From Xanthostigma xanthostigma (lineage: Eukaryota > Arthropoda > Insecta > Raphidioptera > Raphidiidae), in the NCBI GenBank assembly GCA_963575645.1, contig OY754470.1, forward strand, positions 12,160,501 through 12,224,500: a stretch of 64,000 nt of DNA, read 5' to 3'. Shown piece by piece: positions 10,110 through 21,012 of the stretch. The notes beneath the pieces are model-generated. The model made no database searches. It was given only the letters and a program-made list of their open reading frames with translations, and was not told the DNA's origin. The translations under genes and the position numbers were made by a program. Position 1 is the first letter of the stretch, and every line of letters begins with the position of its first letter.

Positions 10110-10485
10110 TATGTGGTCCAACTGTTTTTACTTTATTTTCATTTTACACTGTTTCAATGACTGCTTAGAATAAATTTTAATCATTTTGACAAATACAAAT
10201 AATATATTTTAAATATTCATCAGTAAAATGTTACAAGAAATGAAATACGTTTATGTAAAATTATTTTACACATTTCCATTTGTCATAGATAAATACCTAT
10301 GCATCAGACGGTTGCTACCTCTCACGTTCTCTACTGCCCAATTTTAACAATACCGCGAGAAAAAAAAATTAAAATAATATATCAAAACATCCCTACGAAT
10401 GTCAATCTAGTGTCAAGTAGTGATAGGGATGGGTTAGAGTGTATAAATATACGAAAAAATAAAAAATACGTATATTTTTATACAT
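10110..10485. other. AT-rich spacer downstream of tRNA
   Basis: Contains the Pol III terminator (10125-10129). Nothing else is recognisable. Confidence 0.45.
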
Positions 10486-10872
10486 TACTAGCGGTCCCAC
10501 CCGGTTTCAACCGGGTGCAAAAGAACGAATGGGGAAGGAAGGGACATGAGTACGCACATTCATCTTAGTTTCCCGAGATGAATGTTGTGTCAAAACTTCA
10601 TAATGGTCGGCGTTACCGTTCAAAAGTTTTTGTTGTTAAAAATCAGTATTTATACTTTTTTAAGTATTTCCTTTAATATAATAAATATTTAATTGAAAAC
10701 ACTGTATAGAAAAATTATTTTTATATAGGTGCCTATAGTTGTAACAGTTTTCAAATGAGCTATTATTTAGATTTATTGATTTTTTAATTAGTCGTATAAA
10801 TTTTTTAAAAAATTATAATGTAAGCCTTAGAAGAAAGCAATGTAGAAAATAAAAAAAAAATAAAAATATATT

Positions 10873-10944
10873 CGCCGACGTGGGGCTTGAACCCTAGACC
10901 CTGGCATTAAGAATCTTACGCTCTATCGACTGAGCTATCCGGGC
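10873..10944 (-). pseudogene. tRNA-Lys(CTT)-like pseudogene
   Basis: The complementary strand reads GCCCGGATAGCTCAGTCGAT and has TTCTTAA where the anticodon loop should be and a GGGTTCAAGCCCCAC T region. This matches tRNA-Lys(CTT) in order. The anticodon stem has three mismatches, the T stem two, and the 3' acceptor is a base short, so it cannot fold properly. Probably a tRNA-derived part of the surrounding repeat. Confidence 0.6.
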
Positions 10945-11087
10945 TTGTAAACTTGACGCGCTAATATTGCAATATTTAGTTAAGGCATTTCACCTGATAA
11001 TATTTGTCGGACGGACTAATTTTGAGATACATCCTGCAACATTTTTCATTGATGTTCCGCTCCAACTGGTCGTAGCGTAATATTATA

Positions 11088-11939
11088 CAGATTGTATCAA
11101 ATCAAAACGGTCCATAGAACATTCTGTGTGTAAGACAGAGACGATATATATAAGCAGTAAGTAAGAATGAGATAAATGATCGCTAATAGTTACTGTGGTT
11201 ACGTAAATAAATAATTACGTACACTGTAAATCTTTTTACCAATTTATCAATCAAAACAACTAAACTGTAATATTAATTCGTATTATTATTTATATCTGGT
11301 ACAAAAGTTTTAACAATACTTTCAATAATTAATTTATTAAATGTTCAAAAAGACCTCCACGTTCTGCCATACAATATCCTAATCGAATATAAATATTTTC
11401 CCTCACATTGGCTGGCATCTCATGGTCAACGGACTGACATGCGTTGGAAATCTGTATTTTCAATTCGTTCAAATTATTAGCTCTATTTTCTTGAAAGCCA
11501 TAAATTTTGGATTTTGCAAATCTCCATAAAAATTTTTTTTTTGTTTCGGAGATAGGCAACCATTTGATTCAAATTCTCGTATTTCACTGCGAATTGTTAT
11601 TTTAGACGGAGACAGTCTGTTTTCAAAGGCAGCTACAAATAAATTTGTTATGTCGGCGGTTGAATTACCACCATAAAACCATTTAATTATTTGGATTTTT
11701 TCCCGAACAGTATAAATAGCCATTTTATCAATAATTTCACTAGTGAATACTGACATTTGATAAAATTGTGATTTTTACTGTAGAAAACAAAGACGATACT
11801 ATTAGATTGTATAACCACAGTAACCAGCTATTAGCGATCATTTATCTCATTCTTACTTACTGCTTTAGTGCTTTATATAATATCGTCTCGGTCTTACACA
11901 CAGAATGTTCTATGGATCGTTTTGATTTGATACAATCTG
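11088..11939 (-). mobile_element. Tc1/mariner deletion derivative, TA-flanked
   Basis: Long inverted ends (11088-about 11206 and about 11808-11939) start CAGATTGTATCAAATCAAAA and include ATGAGATAAATGATCGCTAA. They are flanked by TA at 11086-11087 and 11940-11941. At 852 bp it is shorter than a full mariner of about 1.3 kb. It retains both ends of a transposase gene but not the catalytic centre, and it lies within the SINE-like repeat. Confidence 0.85.
11329..11756 (-). pseudogene. Mariner transposase, N and C ends fused, core lost
   Basis: The N-terminal frame (11469-11756) holds a helix-turn-helix segment of the kind annotated in insect transposases as DUF4817: YTVREKIQIIKWFYGGNSTA, then SKITIRSEIREFESNGCLSP. 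It then shifts frame at a T10 run (plus strand, about 11536). The second frame (11329-11559) has the transposase C-terminus: FLWRFAKSKIYG, NNLNELKIQI and YCMAERGGLFEHLI. The DDE catalytic domain between them is deleted, so no activity is possible. Confidence 0.75.
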
Positions 11940-12094
11940 TATAGCCTATAGCCTTCCTCGATAAATGAGCTATTCAACAAAAAAAAATTTTTTTTTTCAA
12001 TTCGAACCAGTAGTTTCTGAGATTAGCGCGTTCAACCAAACAAACAAACAAACATACTTTTCAGCTTTATATTAGTATAGATTTTTTTTGAGAA

Positions 12095-12690
12095 ATACCT
12101 ATAGATACGCAATAATTATTAGATTGATCGAGGCAAATGGCCCAGTGTACTTTTGGCGTAAGCAACGGAGTGCAGAACATGACACAAAGAACTCCAGCCA
12201 ATTAGACGAAGGGACCATTTCAGCTTAAAAAATATAGTCATTTGACATAGTATATTATAATTTAAATAAAATAAAATTTTTGGTAACGCGTGCGGGGACG
12301 CGAGCAACGGCTAGTATTAAATATTATGATACGCCTGGTTATCTACATAATATGTTAACACATCGTGTAAAAATTAACCGAAGCGTGCTTGTAAGCTACC
12401 CTAATTAATTTGTTTTTGACAGATCTACAGAACAACAGAACAGCTGATTAAATTATAAAGTTTAGAAAAAAAATCTACAAAAGTTTATGTAAATATAAAT
12501 AGATTAATAAACTGTTATAAAAGTATACCATTATTATATAAAAAAACAACGTTATAGCATAATATAATATATATTTCCCCTAAAATACTAGGGCTCTTCA
12601 TATTGGCATATGACAAATTTTCCCAATATTTGGTTTCAATCATCTGCTTGGTCTGAATCGTGCTCACAGATAAACAAATAGACGCACATA
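12095..12690 (-). repeat. Dispersed repeat with one tandem-unit copy
   Basis: Contains the SINE-like start motif in reverse (CGAGCAACGGCTAGTATTAA at about 12301), then sequence matching 56355-56700 (GTATTAAATATTA, TAACCGAAGCGTGCTTGTAA, GATCTACAGAACAACAGAAC). One unit of the array seen at 45541-46137 follows (AGTATACCATTATTATATAA at about 12523), then CTCTTCATATTGGCATAT. Same family as 45541-46620 and 56275-57020. Confidence 0.6.
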
Positions 12691-13820
12691 CTTTTTCCCA
12701 AATTGGGTTCAGGGAGCCTTAAAACGAAAAATATTATAAAATTGTAACCTTAATTAGTACCATTCCAACACTTGTGATGTTGGAATGATAAAAACGGTAG
12801 ATAACAAAGTATGTCGAATAATAATTGAAACCGCGGATTAAAATATTTTTCGCATAATACTATATTAAAAAATGTGTCAATCGACCATTGAGACAGTTGA
12901 GTTTCTATACATTTTTGTAAACAACACGTTTGCTTTATTTTTTTGTAAAATAACATAAAAGTTTCATTCATTATCAGTTTGATTTCCCGATGCTACAGGA
13001 AATCTCTTGAGGGAATAATGCATTGTTTCAAAACAATATTGTCTTCGCTAAAGTATTTTTAAGTTGTAAACAAATAATTCAAAACCACAGACGACTTATT
13101 TTTCTCTTCAAAATAAATATATATATATATAAGTTAATAATATTTTCATGTAGGTTGTAAACGTATATTGTGAAAATACGTTTTCGAATTGCATTTTACA
13201 ACCCACAGATGGCGTTGTTCTAATCTTGGTTAAACAGGCAACAACCACCGTGGGACTACATCTCAATTCGCTCGCACAAATTGGATACGATCTCACAAAT
13301 GCACTGGGGAAATATTTACAGTTGCCAACACTGGATATTGTCTACTCGTTATTATTACTAGCTTCAGTTCAAAGGTTTAAAAGGTATCTACTGTGACATT
13401 ATATGACTGTAAACGTACATTTATATGATACTTAAAGTCAATATTTAACGTTTCATAATATTCAGCGGCTCCTCCTAATTCTATACAAGAAACGATTTTG
13501 AATCTGCGAAACTTCCTTTTCTTTGGAAACCTTATCAATTGTTACAATGTTAGCAGGACGCATGTACTAAATTCTGAACGACTATAATATTTGGAAATTA
13601 CTTCGTGTTTCGTACTCAAGCGGTAAGAATATTTTTCATATCTTTCTCTGTTGTAGCTTACCTATGTTTTTTGAATTTCCATAATTCAATCTATAGCATT
13701 TACCAATAAAAACTCTTCACTGTTTTCAGAATCCACCACCGGCAATACCTACACTTTAAAAATTTTAGGAAAATTATAATTACAACGTGACACGTTAGAA
13801 TTTAAACTTACAGTCAGAAA
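12691..13820. other. AT-rich intergenic DNA, nothing recognised
   Basis: A short (AT)n run at about 13115-13130. The stretch 13190-13330 is somewhat richer in GC (ACCCACAGATGGCGTTGTTC) but matches nothing I can name. Short minus-strand frames at 12750-12971 and 13108-13296 look like chance. Confidence 0.45.
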
Positions 13821-13960
13821 CGCGATAGTCCGTATGTATACGGTCTAGTCCGTGGGTATATAAATATCAAGTTTTAACACACGATCTGCATAATACAGGC
13901 CGTATACATACGGCCTAGGCTACATACGATCTGATTCTTCATACGGTCTGTACGTTTAAA
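13821..13960. repeat. Cluster of CCGTATACATACGG-type motifs
   Basis: At least four related copies of a short, mostly palindromic motif (GTCCGTATGTATACGGTC, GGCCGTATACATACGGCC, CATACGGTCTGTACG and a diverged one) occur within 140 bp. They could be binding sites or a degenerate tandem repeat. No coding function. Confidence 0.45.
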
Positions 13961-13972
13961 TTATCTATTATA

Positions 13973-14482
13973 CAGGGTGTATCACAGAAAACCGTACATA
14001 GGGAAAACTCCATTGTGCAAATTAGTTAGGATCGACGATTACTTTGGCCACATATGAGAATGAGTAACGCTGACTAACCATTATTTAATAATAATAACAG
14101 CTAATAATAAATAATTAGAAAAATCAGTTAATAATATTCTTTCATATTAAATTAATTTATTTTTATTAATGAAACATTTTTTTATTGAGAAAATATGTTT
14201 TTACTTAACATTAAACGAAACAAACTGTTAAAATAAAAAAAATAAAGCAAATGTTCAAATAAACCTCCATTTTTAATTAAGCAGTGACTTAATCGGTTAT
14301 AAAAACTTTCTCTCACTTTGTCTAACATTACTAAACTGTCAAATGAACAGCAATATGCATTTATTACTGTATACGTACACCATGGTATAACGACCTCTGA
14401 ATAGAGGGCAAAGCAATCTCTGATCTTAACTAATTTGAACTGTGTACTTTTCCCTATGTACGATTTCCTGTGATACACCCTG
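13973..14482 (-). mobile_element. Second Tc1/mariner deletion derivative, TA-flanked
   Basis: Inverted ends CAGGGTGTATCACAG with (on both ends) CGTACATAGGGAAAA, bordered by TA at 13971-13972 and 14483-14484. At 510 bp it is internally deleted. A minus-strand frame (14182-14478) includes VRESFYNRLSHCLIKNGGLF followed by EHLL, the C-terminal signature of a mariner-type transposase. Related to the 11088-11939 element by that signature but with different ends. Confidence 0.85.
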
Positions 14483-14484
14483 TA

Positions 14485-14804
14485 TATAACTTGTTAATTG
14501 TTATTATTATGGAGGCTGAGATTTATTTCAACTTAAATAGGACCGCTATGTACAATCGGATAACAAAAAAAAAAACATATTGGATAACACGGAAATGGCG
14601 AAACCGGAATAAAAATGCAACATAAGTTTGAATGATTTGCATGGATTCATGTTTGTTTAATTTTTGTACAGTAAATGAAAGAATTGCTATTTTAATCAAC
14701 TCAAATATGAAGTATTTGTAGAATACTCGATTCAACTTAACGCAGAAAATTAGACCCTGAGTTTTACTGTACACACTATAATGTCTACTCTGCAACATTT
14801 ATGT
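14485..14804. other. AT-rich spacer, nothing recognised
   Basis: No supported feature. Overlapping minus-strand frames look like chance. Confidence 0.4.
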
Positions 14805-14867
14805 TGGGTTGCAGAAAGGATTGTCAAAAAATTTGATTTTGATTTTGACAATCCTTTCTGCAACCCA
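14805..14867. repeat. Perfect 25-bp-arm hairpin
   Basis: Arms TGGGTTGCAGAAAGGATTGTC plus four more bases (14805-14829) and the exact complement (14843-14867), around a 13-bp loop. No T-run suited to termination follows. It could be a small foldback element. Confidence 0.8.
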
Positions 14868-16250
14868 GCATTAGTTACAAGTTCAGCCGAATGAGCCCAA
14901 TTCACTCTGCCGTCCGTAAGAAAGTGTCTCTTCAAAAAGTATAATCCCCTATTTGCGCAACGGTTGTAAAAATGGAGGAAAAGAGAATGTATCGGTACTT
15001 TATATTGAACTACAAAGAATTTATTCGAGAAACCGATGATAGATGTCTTTGATCAGACAAGTGAAGACATTGAAAACAATAAACAATCGCACACTTTATT
15101 TAATACACAAAGGTCTTGTATGACGGGCAGGCAACGTACCATAAAATACAATATAATAAATCTGTTGAGCAGACATCAACCAATTATTATTATTGTTAGC
15201 GTGAGACATTTACATAAGTCAATTTAAACGAACAGGACAGTCGGCTATGATGCGTTTCAACGGCATTTATTTTGGGAGATCAAAGCTTACTTTGCCGACC
15301 CTAAATCATACACTGACGGCCATGTTGACTCCACACGTGTGTGTTAAACACTCTTTGCTTACCGTCACGCAATATATTTAAGTACTATAAGTTTTCTTTG
15401 CACTTAGTTCATGTGACCGTTAATTTTACTAGACCCCTATTTTAATCCGGATCAAAAGTATAATATACATTAGGTTTGAGTGTCATTGGGACCATCCCGC
15501 ATTTTTTAGCATCATCAAACTGTAGGTATGACTGATTGAAATCATGCAGGGTACGTAAATAATTGTAGTCTTCAATTGACATTTTCCTATTCTTAATTCA
15601 GGGCAACGAATGGCAGACCCCGATGGATTTTCTTTGGTTACTTACCTCCTTTTAGTAAGGGGGTTTTAAAATTTTATTTAATCCTTTTTCAACTACAGCG
15701 TTTACATGCATCGTGGGTTTTTTCAAAATTTTTAATTTAGTGTTTTATTTTATTTCAGTCTTCATATCTCCCATGGTGGCTTAATTAAATAGAACATACA
15801 TAATATCTACCACCAGATTAATAGTTTCAGCGGCGACCGTTTGATAAAAATAGATGCTTTAACTAGTTGAATTTCCTGTGCATTTTCGCATCAATTAAGA
15901 TGACACTAAGTAAACGTCTGTACGACTGCATTAACAGAGTAATATTATGTATTCATAAATAACGCATAATACACTAATATACAGAGTGTAGATGAAATGT
16001 ATTAATTGTCTGGTGTAAGAAATATTCCGTGTAATTACCATTCGAACGCACAAGTGGGGTGGTATTAGCTTAGGTCAAAAATCAGTTTTCAAAATTTTAC
16101 AATATCTTTTCGTTTTGAGATTCCACGAATCCAAAAAACATATTTTTGGAAAAACTCTATGCGTCTGTTAAATAATAGTTATTGGCGTAACTAGTAGTCT
16201 AAGTCATTCATCGCGCTGACAGGTCATGACTTAGCCTACAAGTTGCGCCC
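14868..16250. other. AT-rich intergenic DNA, nothing recognised
   Basis: No RNA gene, repeat boundary or coding remnant could be supported. The 63-codon plus frame at 15036-15227 has no recognised motif. Confidence 0.45.
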
Positions 16251-16690
16251 ATAATTTTATTCAACAATTGCGCGTTATTCATGTTTTAATTATAATGAGA
16301 TGTTGTATATATCTATTTATTTCTTTATAAAAAAAACTGTCAATACTAACAGCACCAAACAGCACGATTCAATGTTTTGGTTTGAGGTTAGCCGGTTATG
16401 AATAAACTCCATGTCGAAAACATTCGGCCTCTCAATTTTAGTCTCAATGGGTAACAACGGAGTTGTTGTTACCTACTATTTCGTTACGACTCAGAAAATA
16501 GTTACGTTTATTTTCATTACTCCACAATGGCCGAGCTAGTAGGAATATTCATTGAGTTATGACAAGTAATTGTCACCAGTCGGTAAATGGCTATTTAGGA
16601 TTCGGTTTTTAGGCATGATAAAACATGAATAACGCGCATGAGTTGGATAAACTAATAAAATTACGTTGTTATAACAACGTAATTTTATTA
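16251..16690. mobile_element. Inverted-repeat element ending in a 38-bp palindrome
   Basis: Inverted copies of GCGCGTTATTCATGTTTTA lie at 16270-16288 and 16619-16637. Beyond them AATTTTATT...CCAAC-type sequence is also inverted at reduced identity. The right end carries a perfect 38-bp palindrome at 16653-16690 (TAATAAAATTACGTTGTTA and its complement). Looks like a non-autonomous DNA element. No target duplication was assigned. Confidence 0.6.
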
Positions 16691-16792
16691 ATTTATTTAA
16701 TATTATTTCTATCAAAATGTCATTAATAATTTTAAATATTTGTCGAATGTAATTATTATATCATGTTTGAATTTTCAGTATGCCCTTATAAC

Positions 16793-16896
16793 TATATAAT
16801 GTATAATATAATATAATATAATATAATATAATATAATATAATATAATATAATATAATATAATATAATATAATATAATATAATATAATATAATATAT
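16793..16896. repeat. (ATAAT)n pentanucleotide microsatellite
   Basis: About 20 uninterrupted TAATA/ATAAT units between roughly 16793 and 16896. Length is likely to vary between individuals and between assemblies. Confidence 0.95.
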
Positions 16897-18114
16897 AATC
16901 TAGTTTTGAATTACAGAATAAGTATACACATTGCCAGAAGTGCACTGATTTTTCGCATCATTAGCGCCTTCTGGCGGCTCTTTATCTTCCGCCTAGCCTT
17001 CTGGCAATTTGTTCCCTACTTACTTATACTATCTCCTATTATTCTGCAAATTTTCAGCTCTGCACCGAGTCACCCATTTTCTCCGTAGCCAGCTCTTAGC
17101 CAAAAGGTGTGAATGGTGGGGTACTCGTAAGATTGATATGTAGGTACGCACATTTGATCTCATATATGGTTTCATTCGGAAAAGCATTGGTTTTCATAAT
17201 TTCAACATTTAATTGACTAGATCAAGATATCATTTAGGCATTATAACCTAAAAGTTTGTTTTCAAAACAACATATTTTTTTTAAATATACACCTTGTATG
17301 TGAAATAAGTGATTCAACACGGCGCGCAATGTGTCAGTCGGTAAGCGCTCATTACCGACGCTTCGCTTTGATCACTTTACATGTAATGTACTTTTACTAC
17401 AGACCGACTCTGTTCTGTGTTCCTCACTAATTGCACTTGATGTGTTGTGATGTGATGATGCCGACCAGACGTTCCCCAACTATTATTCAATCCTCCGGCT
17501 CCGACCATATAGTTCCATATTGATGATGACTCGATAATGAAAGTTCGCAAATATAAAATAATTATTATTGTCAGTGTATCAAAAAAATAATAAAATGTTT
17601 CTGACCGTTAGTAAACATATAACTCGGAAAACATTGATCCGATTTGAATGGATTTTTATTTAGGTATAACTTGTTGTCTGGTCAGGTTTTAGTCTATATT
17701 ATTTTTGTTAAACTTGAGCAGTTAAGAAATTTGATTTTCTGAATATGTTACTTATTTAATATTTATACTTATTACTTACCATATTATGTATTTGTTTTTG
17801 CGATAATGGCCTTAGTTGCTGATTCGCTTATTTTGTTTTTAAAATTAAAAAAAAAAAAAAAGAAATTTGATTTGACAATAACCTTCGAATGTAATCATGC
17901 AATTAGATTTTATATTTATGCAAAAGCATTATAATGTCTTTCCCAAACTCTTCTGTTATCTATAACATGAGATTGTACTCACAGAAAAAACAAATGGCTG
18001 ATCTGCATAGAAAAAGACCGCTTTTGAAGCTAAATTCTTATCAAAATGCATAGAAACATGTTGTTTAGAAGTGAAAATTGTACAAAAAACTATATTAAAT
18101 ACATGTACACGGTT
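16897..18114. other. AT-rich intergenic DNA, nothing recognised
   Basis: Includes a poly-A tract (A15) near 17847-17861, and GC-richer patches at 16950-17110 and 17320-17520 without identifiable content. The leucine/isoleucine-rich 60-codon frame at 16906-17088 is unsupported. Confidence 0.4.
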
Positions 18115-18118
18115 TTAA

Positions 18119-18779
18119 GGAGGTTGAGCCGTTTTACGAAGATAATGAAAAAAATCTGAAATAAAGTTTTTTTAACAGATTTTTTTATGACAAAATTTTC
18201 TGTAAAAAAAACAAAATCATTAGGAGATTTATAAAGTCAAAATTTAAAAAAAACTTTTACATGTAGTCTTATGGAAAATATGTCAACCTAGCATGCAAAC
18301 GGTAGATTTTAATTTTTTGCAAATAACCAAATAATGTCAGCAGTTCCGAAAACTAACTATGTAAAGCATTGATGCATTGATACATATTTTAATATTTTTT
18401 CTAATTTAGTTAGGAGACTTTTAATTAAATTATTAAACCTTAGCACTTTTCAATTATGGACTTTTATTCTTGACAATCTTAACTGAATTTTCAACTTTTT
18501 AATGTTTTAATTTTTATAATTTCTAATTTCTTTTTTAAATTATTTACTGCAAATAATATGTAAAATACAAATATTTACATAAATTTATTTTTTGTTAACC
18601 TAACTTTGTACGAACTAAGTAAAATACTGAAATAATTAATAATATTAAAAAAAAATATTTATTTTGACAATAATTTATTGGTATCATCGACTTACACCCT
18701 TTTGTAAAAATTTATTATGGAAAAGTTCCCATTTAGAATTCGACTTACTTTTGATTGGGACTGTAACGGATCAACCTCC
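18119..18779. mobile_element. piggyBac-like MITE, TTAA-flanked
   Basis: Ends GGAGGTTGAGCCGTT at left and, on the complementary strand at right, GGAGGTTGATCCGTT. Flanked by TTAA at 18115-18118 and 18780-18783, the target duplication typical of piggyBac elements. At 661 bp it has no visible coding capacity. TTAA is common in AT-rich DNA, so the match could be partly fortuitous, but the coincidence of inverted ends and TTAA supports the call. Confidence 0.55.
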
Positions 18780-18783
18780 TTAA

Positions 18784-18950
18784 AAAGATATCGCTTCAAT
18801 TGATCAATAATAAATTATTAGAGTTTTTAGGACAAGATCGATTTAAAATTCTTAAATGTTTTTCTTATGAAGGAACATTCGCCTAGGTGCAAATTTAATA
18901 TTGCTTTTATCGGTGGCTTATTAATTATTATGATTACAATAAAGTATCGA
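18784..18950. other. AT-rich spacer
   Basis: Nothing recognisable. The start of the 135-codon frame 18867-19274 lies here. Confidence 0.4.
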
Positions 18951-19245
18951 GCGCCCCCATTTCCCCGTTATCGCTATCGTCCGCGTATGCCGGTTGACAG
19001 AATAATCGCACAATATGGTTATCGGTTTCAATCCGATTTGCACACGGGCGAAACCGGGACGGACAATTATTATAGTCTTAAACCTTCCCCAATAAATAAG
19101 CTATCAAGTGGTAAAAGCTGCATTCAAATTCGTTCAGTAGTTTTCGTGTTTTTGCAGACACACATACGCGAACGGCAACTTTGCTTTATAGAATACTTAT
19201 GTAGTTTTGTCGGCAGATCCTATATAAAAACAACGAAAGCCGTCA
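18951..19245 (+). repeat. Diverged SINE-like repeat
   Basis: GC-richer unit (CGAGCGCCCCCATTTCCCCG) with AATAAATAAGCTATCAA and TTCAAATTCGTTCAGTAGTT, ending CAGACACACATACGCGAACG and TTTGCTTTATAGAATAC. The order of motifs matches the 3' half of the repeat at 10486-12082 at low identity. The 135-codon open frame across it is a by-product. Confidence 0.45.
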
Positions 19246-19853
19246 TCATTTTGTGCCTTCACCAATCATTTTAACGTTTGGCGGTTTATTATATACAATT
19301 GAATATGATCAGAGCCCGACGCGCGACGTCCGCACGTCTTCATTGCGTCACAGCGCATTATGAATGCACATCATTGTTGACATCAAAGCCATCAACCGAC
19401 CAATCAGCTGTCTGTTATCGCCTGATGTCTGTGCATCTAATTTTAGCGCGATGAATAAACAATTAAAATCAATATTCTTCAAAGATTTTTACAACAAGAG
19501 ACTATAGTGTCTGATTATTATAAGTTCTCTATCATTCTTTATGCTCAAGCGGTGACAACAGCGCCAAGAAAAATGGTTCTCTATTTTCGAAAATCGAAAG
19601 ACAGATTTTATTAAAAACTGAGCATAAAATAGATCAACATAAAATGCATATTCAGAGATTTTAAAGTATTAAAACATTTGAAAAAAGTGTCACAAACCAA
19701 TTTATAATGAATTTTCATAAGAATAGGTTTACTATATACCTACGATTCTGTAAGAAAAAAAATTACTGACAGGCGTCTCATTCCTAGTTTATGCATTATA
19801 GTTTATTAATATGAATTCTGTTGATAGCTGTACTTACATTAATATAGAATAAA
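19246..19853. other. Intergenic DNA, nothing recognised
   Basis: A GC-richer patch at 19310-19400 (CCGACGCGCGACGTCCGCAC) has no identifiable content. Confidence 0.4.
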
Positions 19854-20081
19854 TAAAATTTATAGTTCAAAAAACTGTCAAAAAACACGCTTAGATCAAC
19901 ACACTAAAAAGTAGAGAATAATTTTCTTTACTTCTATAAGGTTTGAAAACGTAAAGCGCTCATGAATCAAATGAAATATTTCAACCTTACCTATAAAGGA
20001 AACAAAATTTCAAATTTTTAGTGCGTTGATATAATAATTATAACAGTGTTTTTTTAAATTTGTTTGAAACTATAAATTTTA
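19854..20081. repeat. Foldback element
   Basis: Left arm from TAAAATTTATAGTT (19854) through AACACACTAAAAA (about 19912). The right arm (20017-20081) is its imperfect complement, ending AACTATAAATTTTA. Loop about 100 bp. No coding capacity. Confidence 0.55.
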
Positions 20082-20915
20082 TTATTTAACTTTCTAGTCT
20101 ATGATAAATTTCAAATCCAGTGGCACTATTTTTAATAGATTATTTATTGAACCATAATACGGGAAAAATCTAATATAATCATAAAAAAAATATTAAATCA
20201 CATTCAAAACTAGACAGTTTAAACAATTAGCCATATTGGCGGGCTTATATGACATCATGAAATACGATGCATGTCAACCTTGATGTCAAATTGTCAATGT
20301 TCCAAGCTTTTTCATTTGTTGTTTTCTCTAATAGACCAGTGTAGTTAGCTCACAATCAAGTGAAAAGGGGACAAAATTAATAACAGAAAACGAATGATGA
20401 GGAAAGGAATAAACTGCCGTCAGAAATACAGAAACCAAAAATTCAAATGCGTAAAGGGTCGGGAGGCTGCGGGGGGCGCGTTTTAGGGGTCAAACGCGGT
20501 TTTTCGTTATTTCCGGCGAAATTTGACCTCCAATCAAAAAATGTTCTATAGCAATGTTGTAGGTATTAAAAGGATCTAAAACTTTTATAAATATAATTTT
20601 TTCACATAACCTCAAAGATTCAGAGGAATATCGAAAAAATCGTGTTTTTTGTTTTTAATTTTTTTCTCCTGCAAAAAAGATTTTTTTTCATGAAATTTTC
20701 AGAAGACTTACCTTTCTATGTCCTAAATAAGCCGTAATTTTTTCGAATAAACAAATTAATTTGCCAATGTAATACTACCTATTAACAAAAAACCGAAAAA
20801 TTACCCCTAACTTCAACCCAAAAAAGTAAATGTCTACTTTCAGATGCTGTATTACATTTGTTAATGTAACATTGAATTCCCCTTTTATGATTTTAACTGT
20901 ACATTTTCATATACA
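20082..20915. other. Intergenic DNA, probable old repeat
   Basis: The block 20390-20660 (GGGTCGGGAGGCTGCGGGGG, then AAAATTTGACCTCCAATC-type text and an AT-rich tail) looks like a dispersed repeat but has no second copy in this window. No coding remnant. Confidence 0.35.
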
Positions 20916-21012
20916 ACAATATTGTTTTGGCCTCTTCATTTTTGCATATCAAACATCCTCCCAAAATTTGGTTTCATTCTGCTTATAAGTCAATTGGACA
21001 TTTTGGAAGAGC
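20916..21012 (+). repeat. Fragment of 'GGCCTCTTCATATTTGC' repeat
   Basis: GGCCTCTTCATTTTTGCATA followed by CCCAAAATTTGGTTTCATTC matches 46140-46205 and 29480-29510. Only the first 90 or so bp are present here. Confidence 0.6.

Larger units (their letters stand above)
10486..12082 (+). repeat. SINE-like interspersed repeat split by a mariner element
   Basis: Starts TTACTAGCGGTCCCACCCGG and ends with (CAAA)n, then CTTTATATTAGTATAGAT. This pairing of ends recurs in many insect genomes. About 750 bp belongs to this repeat; the rest is the mariner derivative at 11088-11939. A tRNA-Lys-like segment lies at 10873-10944. CAGTAGTTTCTGAGATTAGC near 12008 is a recurrent motif of this repeat type. Classification (SINE or non-autonomous LINE) is uncertain. 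Confidence 0.6.

Noticed and set aside
10873-10944. tRNA-Lys gene
   Set aside because: Multiple stem mismatches and a shortened acceptor arm; downgraded to a pseudogene within a repeat.
18867-19274. 135-codon plus-strand frame
   Set aside because: It overlaps a SINE-like repeat (18951-19245) and translates its motifs. No domain is recognisable.
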